DNA from: JAAYYM01 sp964631375
GTDB taxonomy: Bacteria > Bacillota > Clostridia > Lachnospirales > Lachnospiraceae
Direction: 5' to 3'
Length of the DNA: 64,000 nucleotides
Assembly (NCBI GenBank): GCA_964631375.1
Contig: CAZVYQ010000004.1
Location: forward strand, 1 to 64,000
A model generated the notes under the pieces. That model was given only the letters and a program-made list of their open reading frames with translations. It did not search any database and was not told where the DNA came from. The position numbers and the translations under genes were made by a program. Position 1 is the stretch's first letter; every line of letters begins with the position of its first letter. This document shows, piece after piece, positions 52,323 to 60,911 of this stretch.

Positions 52323-52919
52323 CTAGTTTACTGCATATGAAAAAGCATACAACTTTGATTTCTGGATATTTAAGAGATTGAGAATGGCCTCGGCTACTTG
52401 ACGACAAATTCGGACGATGTATGCACAATCTTCTTCGACATTACGTTTCATAGTCAGATACTCTCGGTGTGCTCTTTCAATAAATTTAAATAATGCTTCA
52501 CAGGTAGTGCAATTAATCGGTTCGGTGGGGATTTTTCCAGCCTCACCACTTCGGATATAAGAACGGAGAGAAAACTTCAATTCTTTTTCGTAGGCACAAT
52601 GATCCTTGAGATTGCCATCGTAGGTGGTATTATGTGGAAAGGTAAAGTAATCTGCCATATAATGAAGAACCTGACCGAGGTCAATCGCATACTTACGTTC
52701 ACTTAATTCCTTTGGATTATATCCTGTGGTCATATCTCTGATCTTATCTTCGATCATGGAAAAGGTTCCTGTAAATTCATGCTTGGTGGTTAAAAAAGAT
52801 GGCTTGCAGTCCGGCAGGATGGAACCAAGACAAAATGCCTTGCGATGTCTGGATAAGGTACTTGCATCCAATGAATCAGCGAGATACATAGCTAATGAAA
52901 TATGAGATTTCTTTCTCAA
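52323..52919 (-). CDS. Zinc-dependent phospholipase C-like protein
   Basis: A 198-residue helical protein of the zinc-dependent phospholipase C family: metal ligands are suggested by KSHISLA, SILPD, LGQVLHYMADYFTFPHN and DHCAYEKEL. No signal peptide is seen, so unlike secreted clostridial alpha-toxins it seems to be cytoplasmic. Such short homologues are common in Lachnospiraceae and their substrate is unknown. It is monocistronic, converging on serS. Confidence 0.78.
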   Translation of the reverse strand: MRKKSHISLAMYLADSLDASTLSRHRKAFCLGSILPDCKPSFLTTKHEFTGTFSMIEDKIRDMTTGYNPKELSERKYAIDLGQVLHYMADYFTFPHNTTYDGNLKDHCAYEKELKFSLRSYIRSGEAGKIPTEPINCTTCEALFKFIERAHREYLTMKRNVEEDCAYIVRICRQVAEAILNLLNIQKSKLYAFSYAVN

Positions 52920-53072
52920 AATGGTTTCCTCTATTCTTGAAATGGCATTCTATTGATATCGTTAAAATACACTCCATGGAACACTATAATATGAAAAACA
53001 TAAAAAGTCCAGTGAATATTTTGTGACGAATGTGTGAATTTTTATGTGACTAAAGTACCATAAATTTCTTTT

Positions 53073-53098
53073 TGTAACAAAAAGTGTTATGATTCGTT
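53073..53098 (+). promoter_or_regulatory. ECF-type promoter of the sigma/anti-sigma operon
   Basis: TGTAAC (53073-53078), a 16-bp spacer and CGTT (53095-53098) match the -35 and -10 of ECF sigma promoters (TGWAAC-N16-CGT). Transcription would begin near 53104, upstream of the ribosome site, so the sigma factor probably drives its own gene. Confidence 0.6.
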
Positions 53099-53124
53099 TC
53101 ATAGACAGAGGAGGTGAACAGAAC

Positions 53125-53628
53125 TTGAATGATACAGATGATATACAGAAGATGTATCAAGAGTATGCGGTGCCGATTAAACGTTATGTTCTGTCACTAT
53201 GCGGTAACGAGACTGTAGCAGAGGATGTCACGGCAGATACATTTTATAAGGCAATCAAGAATATCGACAGCTTTCAGAGTGGCAGGATGTTTACATGGCT
53301 CTGCACGATCGCAAAAAATACATATCTTGATCTGATTAAGAAGAAGGAATCATCCAATCTCTCATTGACAGAGGAGATGGAGAATCAGGTGCCGGATGAA
53401 CAGCTGCAGCCGGAACAGGCGATGCTTCAAAGAGAAGACAGGATGCAGCTTTACAGCATGATACAGAGATTACTGCCGGAGGAAAGGGATGTTGTTTATT
53501 TAAGGATTTTTGCAGACCTGTCCTTTCGAGAGATCGGAACTGTCATGGGGAGAAGTGAGAACTGGGCGAGAGTCATATTTTATAGAAGTAAAAACAAACT
53601 GAAGGGATGGATAGAAAATGAGGATTGA
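53125..53628 (+). CDS. ECF-type RNA polymerase sigma factor
   Basis: A 167-residue sigma factor with region 2 (YAVPIKRYVLSLCGNETVAEDVTADTFYKAI, FQSGRMFTWLCTIAKNTYLDLIKK) and region 4 (LLPEERDVVYLRIFADLSFREIGTVMGRSENWARVIFYRSKNKL). The frame opens at ATG 53089, but that codon lies inside the predicted promoter and AGGAGGTG points to the TTG at 53125. It overlaps an anti-sigma gene by 11 bases. It should steer polymerase to a stress regulon when released by the anti-sigma factor. Confidence 0.88.
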   Translation: MNDTDDIQKMYQEYAVPIKRYVLSLCGNETVAEDVTADTFYKAIKNIDSFQSGRMFTWLCTIAKNTYLDLIKKKESSNLSLTEEMENQVPDEQLQPEQAMLQREDRMQLYSMIQRLLPEERDVVYLRIFADLSFREIGTVMGRSENWARVIFYRSKNKLKGWIENED

Positions 53629-54418
53629 ATTACCATGTGAAATAATAAAGGATTTATTACCAAACTATATCGATGGATTGGAAAGTGATGTAACAAAAAC
53701 AGCGGTGGAGGAACATCTGTCTTCATGTGAGAGCTGTAGTGAGATCTGCGATGCCATGAAGAAGGGATATGACCAGAAAGCAGATGCGGAGCCGGAACAG
53801 GCAGTAAAGGAAGAAAAGGTATTGTTTCGCAAGATCAACAGGAAATTAAACCGCAAGGTGAAAATCGTGATTGCTGTCGGAGTGGCTGTTCTGTTAATAG
53901 CGGTAGGGGCATTTGAACTGCTCTTTAATGCGGTGATCAGGGAGGTGCCAAGGCAGGAGGTCGAGGTAACTGCTGAGGTCTATCCGATGGCGGAGATCGC
54001 TGCATCTGACCAGACAATGGATGGAGTGGGATATGGAATCAACAGTGGTGGAGATGAGGTATGTGTTGTCCGCACAGGAGATGAAGCACCGGGAGAAGAT
54101 GAGCCGAGTTTTACCATCAGTATCCCTGATTTTCCAGAAAGCCACATAGCAGTAACTCCCGCACTCATGGAGGAGTATGATACTTTGACAATGATCAAAT
54201 GGAAGTCCCCTTATTTTCTGCGGGCAATTCTATGGGATATCAGAGAGACGGATGGGCAACGGATCATGTATATCGAGCATTATAAAACAACAATTCTAAA
54301 CAGCAAAGAAGCAAACAGTGGGAGCTATACAACCTCGATTGATTTCGGAACGCTTGACAAAATTGTATATCTGGAAAAGGACGGATCAGAGACGGTGTTG
54401 TGGGAAAACAAGGATTAA
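53618..54418 (+). CDS. Membrane-bound zinc-finger anti-sigma factor
   Basis: Residues 5-45 carry the ZAS anti-sigma zinc motif HLSSCESC (H-x3-C-x2-C) after CEIIKDLLPNYIDGLES. A membrane segment lies at about 88-108, and an outside domain of about 155 residues follows (VEVTAEVYPMAEIAASDQTMDG). The outside part has no recognised family. It would hold the sigma factor at the membrane until an envelope signal is sensed. It overlaps the sigma gene, the standard arrangement for such a pair. Confidence 0.87.
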   Translation: MRIELPCEIIKDLLPNYIDGLESDVTKTAVEEHLSSCESCSEICDAMKKGYDQKADAEPEQAVKEEKVLFRKINRKLNRKVKIVIAVGVAVLLIAVGAFELLFNAVIREVPRQEVEVTAEVYPMAEIAASDQTMDGVGYGINSGGDEVCVVRTGDEAPGEDEPSFTISIPDFPESHIAVTPALMEEYDTLTMIKWKSPYFLRAILWDIRETDGQRIMYIEHYKTTILNSKEANSGSYTTSIDFGTLDKIVYLEKDGSETVLWENKD

Positions 54419-54492
54419 GTAAGTCCGGAAACGATAGAAATGGTGTATGTGAATGATACATACATCATTTTTGTATGTAAATGTCACAATAC

Positions 54493-54521
54493 TTGTGTGA
54501 TGATTTAATAAATGATATGAT
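54493..54521 (+). promoter_or_regulatory. Sigma-A promoter of the NYN-LOTUS gene
   Basis: TTGTGT (54493-54498) and TATGAT (54516-54521) are 17 bp apart, about 45 bases before the start codon. Confidence 0.55.
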
Positions 54522-54569
54522 GTATCTGTCGGAAAATATTACGATATGCTAAGAAAATGAGGATGAATG

Positions 54570-55553
54570 ATGGAAAGTAATGAAAAGAGACTGGCAGTAT
54601 TGATTGATTCGGAGAATGTATCATCAAAATATATCAAGTACATTTTAGATGAGATATCAAATTACGGGGTGGCTACTTATAAGAGGATTTATGGAGACTG
54701 GACCAATAAAAAAGCTCCACGGTGGGAAAAGGTGGCACTGGAGAATTCGTTGACACCGATTCAGCAATATGTTTATACAAAAGGGAAAAATGCAACTGAT
54801 TCTGCTATGATCATTGATGCGATGGATATTTTATATTCAGGAAATGTGGACGGGTTTTGTCTGGTATCCAGTGACAGCGATTTTACCAGACTTGCATCAA
54901 GACTCAGAGAATCGGGTATGCTTGTCATTGGTATGGGTGAACAGAAGACAAATGAGGCATTTATTGCATCCTGTACCTTGTTTAAGTATTTAGAGATACT
55001 GGCAGCAGAGGATACAGATGATGAGGAGGATAATGAGGAACCGGTCAAACCTGGGGCTTCTGCTACAAAGGCAGAGCCAAAAGAACCAAAGGTTAATTTT
55101 GCATCCAAGAAGGTCATAGAGGACACGATTTTAAAAATCATTGCAGACAATGATTCCAAGGACAGGATCACAACCGCTGGAGAGGTGGGAAGCAAGTTGA
55201 ACAGCCGTTATCCGGACTTTGATGTCAGAAATTATGGTTATTCTCAGCTGTCTCAATTCCTGCGAAGCTGTAAGGGGATCGAAGTCAAGCAGCAGGGTAA
55301 ATCCCTGAATGTCAGACCTGTGACCAGTCAGATTACGATCAGTGAGATCGAGGCCACTGTCAGAGAACTGGTGCAGAGCAGTAAAGAAGGCAAGGTCAAC
55401 ATGAGCGAAATGAAGCGACAACTGGAGAAGAAATACAAGGGGTTCAACATCCGTGATTATAAATACAGCAAGTTTTCACAGTTTATTGAGGACATGAGTT
55501 CAGTGACTGTTAAAGAAAACCATGTTGTATCAACCGAACAATTTGTGTCATAG
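54570..55553 (+). CDS. NYN-domain ribonuclease-like protein with two LOTUS/OST-HTH domains
   Basis: Residues 5-145 form a NYN (LabA/PIN-like) nuclease domain: LAVLIDSENV and KGKNATDSAMIIDAMDILYSG then LVSSDSDFTRLASRLRE supply the acidic metal-binding residues. An acidic linker (about 148-175) leads to two LOTUS/OST-HTH winged helices (about 183-245 and 252-322), each ending in a similar Y-SKFSQF or YSQLSQFL motif. LOTUS domains bind RNA, including G-rich forms. ATG 54567 or 54570 is possible; GAGG spacing favours 54570. Probably cuts or handles a structured RNA; target unknown. Confidence 0.85.
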   Translation: MESNEKRLAVLIDSENVSSKYIKYILDEISNYGVATYKRIYGDWTNKKAPRWEKVALENSLTPIQQYVYTKGKNATDSAMIIDAMDILYSGNVDGFCLVSSDSDFTRLASRLRESGMLVIGMGEQKTNEAFIASCTLFKYLEILAAEDTDDEEDNEEPVKPGASATKAEPKEPKVNFASKKVIEDTILKIIADNDSKDRITTAGEVGSKLNSRYPDFDVRNYGYSQLSQFLRSCKGIEVKQQGKSLNVRPVTSQITISEIEATVRELVQSSKEGKVNMSEMKRQLEKKYKGFNIRDYKYSKFSQFIEDMSSVTVKENHVVSTEQFVS

Positions 55554-55607
55554 TAAGTGATAATCTTATGTTTCACAAGTGATCAAAGTAAAGAGAGGAG
55601 TGTCGGT

Positions 55608-56594
55608 ATGAAAATTGGTATCTTAGGAGCAGGTGGAATCGCCGCCACCATGGCAGCTACATTACGTGGGATGAAGGCAGCCGGAGATGATGTAGAATTA
55701 TATGCAATCGGAGCCAGAAACAAAGAACGTGCAGAGAAACTGGCAGTGGAGTATGGATTTGAAAAGTCCTATGGTTCTTATGAGGAATTGGTATCTGACC
55801 CTATGCTGGAGCTGGTGTATATTGCAACTCCACATTCACATCACTGTGAGCATACGAAGCTGTGCCTGGCACATGGCAAGCATGTGTTGTGTGAGAAGGC
55901 CTTTGCAGCCAATACAAAGCAGGCAGAAGAAATGATCAAGATGGCAGAGGAGAAGGGCTTGTTGTTGACAGAAGCTATCTGGACACGCTATATGCCGATG
56001 AGACAGACAATTGATGATGTTGTGGCAAGTGGGGTGATTGGCAAGATTACTTCGCTGTCTGCTAATCTCGGATATGTAATCCATCAGGTGGAGCGTATTA
56101 TGGACCCGGCTCTTGCAGGGGGTGCATTGTTGGATCTGACAGTTTATCCGATCAATTTCTCGCTGATGGTGTTTGGAGATAAAATTGCTCAGACAGATGC
56201 GATGTGTGTGAAGACACCAACCGGTGTGGATGGACAGGATACGGTTGTATTCACTTATGAGGACGGCAAAATGGCTAATCTGTATACTACAGTTTATGCG
56301 CAGACTGACCGACGAGGAATTATCAACGGAGACAAAGGCTTTATTCAGATAGAAAACATCAATGATTATGAAGAAATCAATGTGTACGATCTGGAACGAA
56401 AGATCATAGCGACCTATCAGGCACCTGCACAGATCACCGGTTATGAGTATGAGGTGCGAGCAGCAGTCAAGGCAGTCAAGGAAGGAAAATTGGAGTGTGC
56501 AGAGATGCCGCATAGTGAGACGATCAAGGTTATGAAGATCATGGATGATATCAGAGCCGGATTTGGAATTGTTTTTCCGTTTGAAACGTGCTGA
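55608..56594 (+). CDS. Gfo/Idh/MocA-family NAD(P)-dependent oxidoreductase
   Basis: A 328-residue dehydrogenase: N-terminal Rossmann domain with GILGAGGIAATMA, substrate motif HVLCEKAFAANTKQAEEM (EKP in most members, EKA here), and a C-terminal GFO_IDH_MocA beta-sheet domain. It resembles the dihydrodiol dehydrogenase branch. GAGAGGAG fixes ATG 55608 rather than the frame's first ATG at 55557. It is 28 bases before a GH9 glucanase gene, so it may oxidise a sugar derived from that substrate. Confidence 0.88.
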   Translation: MKIGILGAGGIAATMAATLRGMKAAGDDVELYAIGARNKERAEKLAVEYGFEKSYGSYEELVSDPMLELVYIATPHSHHCEHTKLCLAHGKHVLCEKAFAANTKQAEEMIKMAEEKGLLLTEAIWTRYMPMRQTIDDVVASGVIGKITSLSANLGYVIHQVERIMDPALAGGALLDLTVYPINFSLMVFGDKIAQTDAMCVKTPTGVDGQDTVVFTYEDGKMANLYTTVYAQTDRRGIINGDKGFIQIENINDYEEINVYDLERKIIATYQAPAQITGYEYEVRAAVKAVKEGKLECAEMPHSETIKVMKIMDDIRAGFGIVFPFETC

Positions 56595-56622
56595 GAAAGC
56601 CTATTTAGTTAAGGAGGGTACA

Positions 56623-58212
56623 ATGATACAGATCATTGTCGATCAGGTAGGTTATAAACCACAGGAAAGAAAAACTGCAGTCATCAGAGGAACCGTACCT
56701 CGGACATTTGCCGTAGAAGATATCAACAGCAAGAAGGTCATATATACAGGAGAGCTGTCAGAGCCGATTCAAAATGAACGTGCAGGCGAGACAGATTATA
56801 TTGCAGATTTTTCAGATGTTAAAACTTCTGGAAGATACAGGGTACTTGCAGAGGGCTGCAGACCATCCATGGCTTTTTCAATCGGCGACAATATCTATGA
56901 TGAAATGACAAACAGTCTGTTACGATTTTTCTATCTGCAGCGATGCGGTGTAGAACTCTCTGTGCAGCTGGCAGGGGACTTTGCTCATCCGAGCTGTCAT
57001 AATACGTTAGCCAGACTCTACGGAACCGATCAGAAAATGGATGTCAGAGGCGGCTGGCACGATGCAGGTGATTATGGACGGTATATTGTCGCTGCGGCGG
57101 TTGCGGTGGCGGATCTGCTGTTAGCTTATGAAAACAATCCGATGCTTTATGGACAAAACCTCAACATTCCTGAGAGTTCTGCTGCATTACCTGACATCCT
57201 GAGTGAGGTGCGTTTTGAACTGGAATGGATGCTCAAAATGCAGAATGAGCAAACTGGAGAAGTCTATCATAAGGTTACCTGTGCCGACTTTCCGGAGCTG
57301 CAGGTGATGCCCCAGGAGGAAAGAGAAGCGTTATACTTATGTCCACCATCGATCACTGCTACGGCTGATTTTGCTGCTGTGATGGCAATGGCGATGCGGT
57401 TTTATCTGGATTATGATGAGATGTTTGCAAAAAGGTGCTTGAGGGCTTCCATCAAGGCATATGATGCAATGAAGCGTATGTTTCTGCCTGGTGGATTTGT
57501 AAATCCGAAGAATATTGTAACAGGAGAATATGGTGATCGTTCAGATGCAGACGAGCGTTACTGGGCGGCAGCACAGTTGTATCAGACAACCGGAGATGAA
57601 AGATATCATACAGATCTGATGAATTTATTGAAAAATGGTTTTATGCACGGATATGGCTGGATGGATGTAGGCTCTTTCGGAAACATTGCCTATCTGTCCA
57701 CACATCAATATCCAACAGATGAGGTGCTCAAAAAGAACATGGAACATTCCATGGTGGAATTTGCCAATATGCTGACAGAGCGGATCAAGAGAGACAGCTA
57801 TGGGTATTCACTCCATGAGTTTGAATGGGGCTCCAATATGTATGTTGCCAACAATGCATGTATTTTGAATGATGCTTATAGGATTACCGGAGATGAAAAG
57901 TATCTGACGGCTGTCAGGGAACAGATCCATTATCTGCTCGGAAAGAATGCAAATGCAACCTGTTTTGTGACTGGCTTCGGAACACTTTCACCAAAGAATC
58001 CACATCACAGACCCTCAGCAGCAAGACATCGTGCTATGCGGGGGATGCTTGTCGGTGGACCGGATGAGGGCTTTCATGATGCCTGTACATTAGAAAAACT
58101 CAAGGATGTACCACCTGCAAGGGTATATGCAGACGAGCAGGACAGTTATTCCACAAATGAAGTTACGATCTATTGGAATTCCGCATTGCTTTTGGCTCTT
58201 TCTACAATTTAG
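56623..58212 (+). CDS. Glycoside hydrolase family 9 enzyme, apparently cytoplasmic
   Basis: A 529-residue GH9 enzyme: an N-terminal Ig-like CelD_N domain (residues 3-85, VDQVGYKPQERKTAV) followed by the (alpha/alpha)6 barrel. Asp147 and Asp150 in GGWHDAGDYGRY position the water; Glu513 in STNEVTIYWN is the proton donor; NPHHRPS is the third signature. There is no signal peptide, cellulose-binding module or dockerin. TAAGGAGGG fixes ATG 56623. It may act on imported cello- or other beta-glucan oligosaccharides rather than on cellulose. Confidence 0.9.
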   Translation: MIQIIVDQVGYKPQERKTAVIRGTVPRTFAVEDINSKKVIYTGELSEPIQNERAGETDYIADFSDVKTSGRYRVLAEGCRPSMAFSIGDNIYDEMTNSLLRFFYLQRCGVELSVQLAGDFAHPSCHNTLARLYGTDQKMDVRGGWHDAGDYGRYIVAAAVAVADLLLAYENNPMLYGQNLNIPESSAALPDILSEVRFELEWMLKMQNEQTGEVYHKVTCADFPELQVMPQEEREALYLCPPSITATADFAAVMAMAMRFYLDYDEMFAKRCLRASIKAYDAMKRMFLPGGFVNPKNIVTGEYGDRSDADERYWAAAQLYQTTGDERYHTDLMNLLKNGFMHGYGWMDVGSFGNIAYLSTHQYPTDEVLKKNMEHSMVEFANMLTERIKRDSYGYSLHEFEWGSNMYVANNACILNDAYRITGDEKYLTAVREQIHYLLGKNANATCFVTGFGTLSPKNPHHRPSAARHRAMRGMLVGGPDEGFHDACTLEKLKDVPPARVYADEQDSYSTNEVTIYWNSALLLALSTI

Positions 58213-58214
58213 AT

Positions 58215-58254
58215 CAAAAAAGGAACTCGCATGACGGTGCGAATTCCTTTTTTA
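58215..58254. terminator. Bidirectional terminator between GH9 and rpsT
   Basis: AAAAAAGGAA-c-TCGCA pairs with TGCGA-a-TTCCTTTTTT around a six-base loop, so either strand ends in a T-run. Confidence 0.88.
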
Positions 58255-58273
58255 AATAGTAATGCTTCTATAA

Positions 58274-58537
58274 TTATGCCAGCTTGTTAACTGCCTTTGA
58301 TAAACGAGAAACTTTTCTTGAGGATGTGCTTTTATGATATACACCCTTGGAAGTTGCTTTGTCGATTACGGAAGTTGCTTCCAGTAATGCAGCACTTGCA
58401 GCCTCTTTATCATTTGCTTCGATTGCAGTGTAAACTTTCTTCACATAAGTTTTTACTTTAGACTTTTCTGCTTTGTTTCTTGCAGCCTTTGTCTCGTTTA
58501 CAAGAATTCTCTTCTTTGCTGATTTGATATTAGCCAA
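58274..58537 (-). CDS. rpsT: Ribosomal protein S20
   Basis: An 87-residue basic helical protein with the S20 sequence (ANIKSAKKRILVNE, YHKSTSSRKVSRLSKAVNKL). The start is a TTG at 58537, giving the usual first residues M-A-N-I-K; AGGAGG is eight bases upstream. A GTG at 58546 is in frame but lies next to the ribosome site. S20 binds 16S rRNA early in 30S assembly. In E. coli the same gene also begins with UUG, which matters for its self-repression. Confidence 0.95.
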   Translation of the reverse strand: MANIKSAKKRILVNETKAARNKAEKSKVKTYVKKVYTAIEANDKEAASAALLEATSVIDKATSKGVYHKSTSSRKVSRLSKAVNKLA

Positions 58538-58637
58538 GACCCACACCTCCTATTACACAAAAATAATAGATAAAAGCGTCCCTAATCACTACAACGTAGA
58601 ATTCCGGACACGGACGTATCTACGCGGACACTCATAT

Positions 58638-58666
58638 AGTTTAGTAGACATTTGGGAATCTGTCAA
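58638..58666 (-). promoter_or_regulatory. Sigma-A promoter of rpsT
   Basis: On the minus strand a perfect TTGACA (58661-58666), a 17-bp spacer and TAAACT (58638-58643). The leader is about 90 bases, space enough for S20 autoregulation. Confidence 0.75.
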
Positions 58667-58721
58667 GTATAAATCCAGAAGAATTTGCAGACAATAATGC
58701 AAAAGGAGAGGAAATGAGACG

Positions 58722-59582
58722 ATGGCTGATTTTCATGTGAGAACGGATCTGGCTTTGGAAGCGAAGGAAAGTGCTGATGAAAAAAAGGAAGATGTCAGAG
58801 GCGTGCGGGTAGAGGAATTCTATGAAGAAAGCAGTGACATCAGGATTACCAAGGTCATTATAGAGAGTAAAAACGGTGCAAAGGAGCTGGGCAAGCCGAT
58901 GGGAACCTATATTACACTGGAAGCTCCTAATATGGCTGAGCCTGATGAGGAGTATCACAGCGAGATTTCTGAAGAACTTGCAAAACACGTCAATGCTCTT
59001 TTGCCTAAGACGGAAGGAGAAAAATCCATTCTCATCGTGGGTCTTGGGAACCGTGAGGTAACTCCGGATGCACTTGGCCCCAATGTTGTGAATAATATGA
59101 TGATCACGCGGCATATCATTAAAGAGTACGGAAAAGCAGCCTATGGAAGAGAAGAGGTCAACTTGATCAGTGCGATTGTGCCGGGAGTGATGGCACAGAC
59201 TGGAATGGAAGCATCTGAAATCGTAAAGGGAATCATAGATGAGACAAATCCGGATGTGGTCATTGCAATTGATGCCTTGGCAGCCCGTAGTACGAAACGT
59301 CTGAACAAGACCATACAAGTGACAGATACAGGGATTCATCCCGGTTCCGGTGTGGGAAATCATCGCAATGCCATCACTCATGAGAGCCTGGGAGTTCCTG
59401 TGATTGCAATTGGCGTACCGACTGTGGTAGATGCGGCAACCATTATCAGCGATGCAACTGAGCAGACCTTTCACGGTAACCGCGAACTTGGTAATTTCTA
59501 TATGACTCCAAAAAATATCGATGAAACAGTTAAGCGTTTGGGCTTTACTATTTCAGAAGCTTTGAATATTGCACTTGCATAA
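58722..59582 (+). CDS. gpr: Spore germination protease GPR
   Basis: A 286-residue GPR endopeptidase: short propeptide-like start (FHVRTDLALEAKES), then ILIVGLGNREVTPDALGPNVV, DVVIAIDALAARSTKRLN and TIQVTDTGIHPGSGVGNHR, the acidic and Arg-rich patches typical of the family. GPR degrades small acid-soluble spore proteins at germination. It is made as a zymogen in the forespore. Its presence with spoIIP marks a spore-former. It sits divergent from rpsT, with AAAGGAGAGG before the start. Confidence 0.94.
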   Translation: MADFHVRTDLALEAKESADEKKEDVRGVRVEEFYEESSDIRITKVIIESKNGAKELGKPMGTYITLEAPNMAEPDEEYHSEISEELAKHVNALLPKTEGEKSILIVGLGNREVTPDALGPNVVNNMMITRHIIKEYGKAAYGREEVNLISAIVPGVMAQTGMEASEIVKGIIDETNPDVVIAIDALAARSTKRLNKTIQVTDTGIHPGSGVGNHRNAITHESLGVPVIAIGVPTVVDAATIISDATEQTFHGNRELGNFYMTPKNIDETVKRLGFTISEALNIALA

Positions 59583-59597
59583 AGCATATAATGATTT

Positions 59598-60866
59598 ATG
59601 GGACAAAATAGACGTGATAGAAGAACAGGTATTATTTTGCTCTGCATCCTGATTATTTCAGGGTGCTTTTATGCGTTGTTTACTTCTTGGGAGGACACCT
59701 TTAGGGAAGTGCTGAAAAAAGAAATCAGACCTAAAATCTATCTCGAAGAGATCATACAGGAGGAAATTTTGAAAACACATATGCCCTCTATGCTCTATCT
59801 GTTAGACCGGGATGTCTCATCCATTCCACTCAAAAAGGACTCCTGTACAGCTGCAGAATATCTGTGGGAAGCAGTCATTCGCTCGGCTCCTGTACTTGCC
59901 TATGCAAGAGATGAAGGTGAGTATGAGACGCAGATTGAGGATGAACATGCATATGATGCCATACAACAGTGTGAGGGGGCAGATGAAGAAGCAGAGCGGA
60001 CAGAAGAGATTCCCATAATCATTACACCTGAGTCGGAGGTCGTGGAGCAGATCGTGGAAGAAAATACGGAATCCCATCCTGAGAAAGAACGAGAACCGTT
60101 GGTCTCTTTTTCCTTAGAAGAATTACAAGACTTTACATATCTGCTCAGCCATTTTTATACTGTGGATAAGGCAACCAGTATTGATGCAGACCGGCTGTCA
60201 GCTGCAACGATGCTGGAACAGGATATGCATCTGGAGCCACAGACTAAGGAGGAGGATTATCAGATATTGATCTACCATACACATTCCGAAGAGGGCTATA
60301 TTGACAGCATTCCGGGTGACGAGATGACAACGGTTGTTGGAGTCGGAGCAAGACTAACCGAGTTGCTGACCGAACGAGGGTATGCTGTACTACACCATCG
60401 AGGCAAGTATGATCTGGAGAACAGGGATTATGCATATGCCAATGCAGAGCCGGCATTGGAGCAGATTTTGGAGGAACATCCTCAGATAGAGGTCATCATT
60501 GACATCCACCGTGACGGGGTCGCAGAGGGACGTCACCTTGTATCTGAAGTTGATGGCAGACAGATGGCACAATTCATGTTCTTTAATGGTCTTTCCTATA
60601 CGACAAAGCTGGGAAATATTGAGTATCTTCCCAATGCCTATATTCGTGAGAATCTGGCGTTTGCCTTTCAGCTGCAGATGAAAAGTGCTCAGTACTACCC
60701 GAATCTCGCACGAAAGATTTATCTGAAGGGTTATCGCTATAATATGCACTATCGACCCAGGAGCCTGTTGATCGAGGTGGGAGCTCAGACCAATACGCTT
60801 TCAGAGGCCTTGAACACCATGGAGCCGCTTGCTGACATTCTGGATATGGTCTTGTCTGGTGAATGA
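59598..60866 (+). CDS. spoIIP: Stage II sporulation protein P
   Basis: A 422-residue protein with one N-terminal membrane segment (about 12-28), a long variable acidic region (about 95-170) and a C-terminal SpoIIP amidase domain. The motifs YHTHSEEGY, GARLTELLTERGYAVLHH, IIDIHRDGV and RSLLIEVGAQTNT include its metal-binding His and Glu. It removes septal peptidoglycan during engulfment with SpoIID and SpoIIM. There is no clear ribosome site; it starts 15 bases after gpr and may depend on coupling with it. Confidence 0.92.
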   Translation: MGQNRRDRRTGIILLCILIISGCFYALFTSWEDTFREVLKKEIRPKIYLEEIIQEEILKTHMPSMLYLLDRDVSSIPLKKDSCTAAEYLWEAVIRSAPVLAYARDEGEYETQIEDEHAYDAIQQCEGADEEAERTEEIPIIITPESEVVEQIVEENTESHPEKEREPLVSFSLEELQDFTYLLSHFYTVDKATSIDADRLSAATMLEQDMHLEPQTKEEDYQILIYHTHSEEGYIDSIPGDEMTTVVGVGARLTELLTERGYAVLHHRGKYDLENRDYAYANAEPALEQILEEHPQIEVIIDIHRDGVAEGRHLVSEVDGRQMAQFMFFNGLSYTTKLGNIEYLPNAYIRENLAFAFQLQMKSAQYYPNLARKIYLKGYRYNMHYRPRSLLIEVGAQTNTLSEALNTMEPLADILDMVLSGE

Positions 60867-60911
60867 AAAAATGATATACTTGTGATTAATTGTAATTATT
60901 GGAGGAATCCC

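Noticed and set aside
52323..52919. Secreted alpha-toxin phospholipase
   Set aside because: The protein lacks a signal peptide and the C-terminal membrane-binding domain and is half the size.
53089..53124. ATG 53089 as start of the sigma factor
   Set aside because: It lies in the spacer of the predicted ECF promoter and has no ribosome site; AGGAGGTG serves the TTG at 53125.
58660..58700. Forespore sigma-F/G promoter before gpr
   Set aside because: GTATA and CAATAAT can be matched only with a spacer of 20 bases and a poor -10, so it is not supportable, though one is expected.
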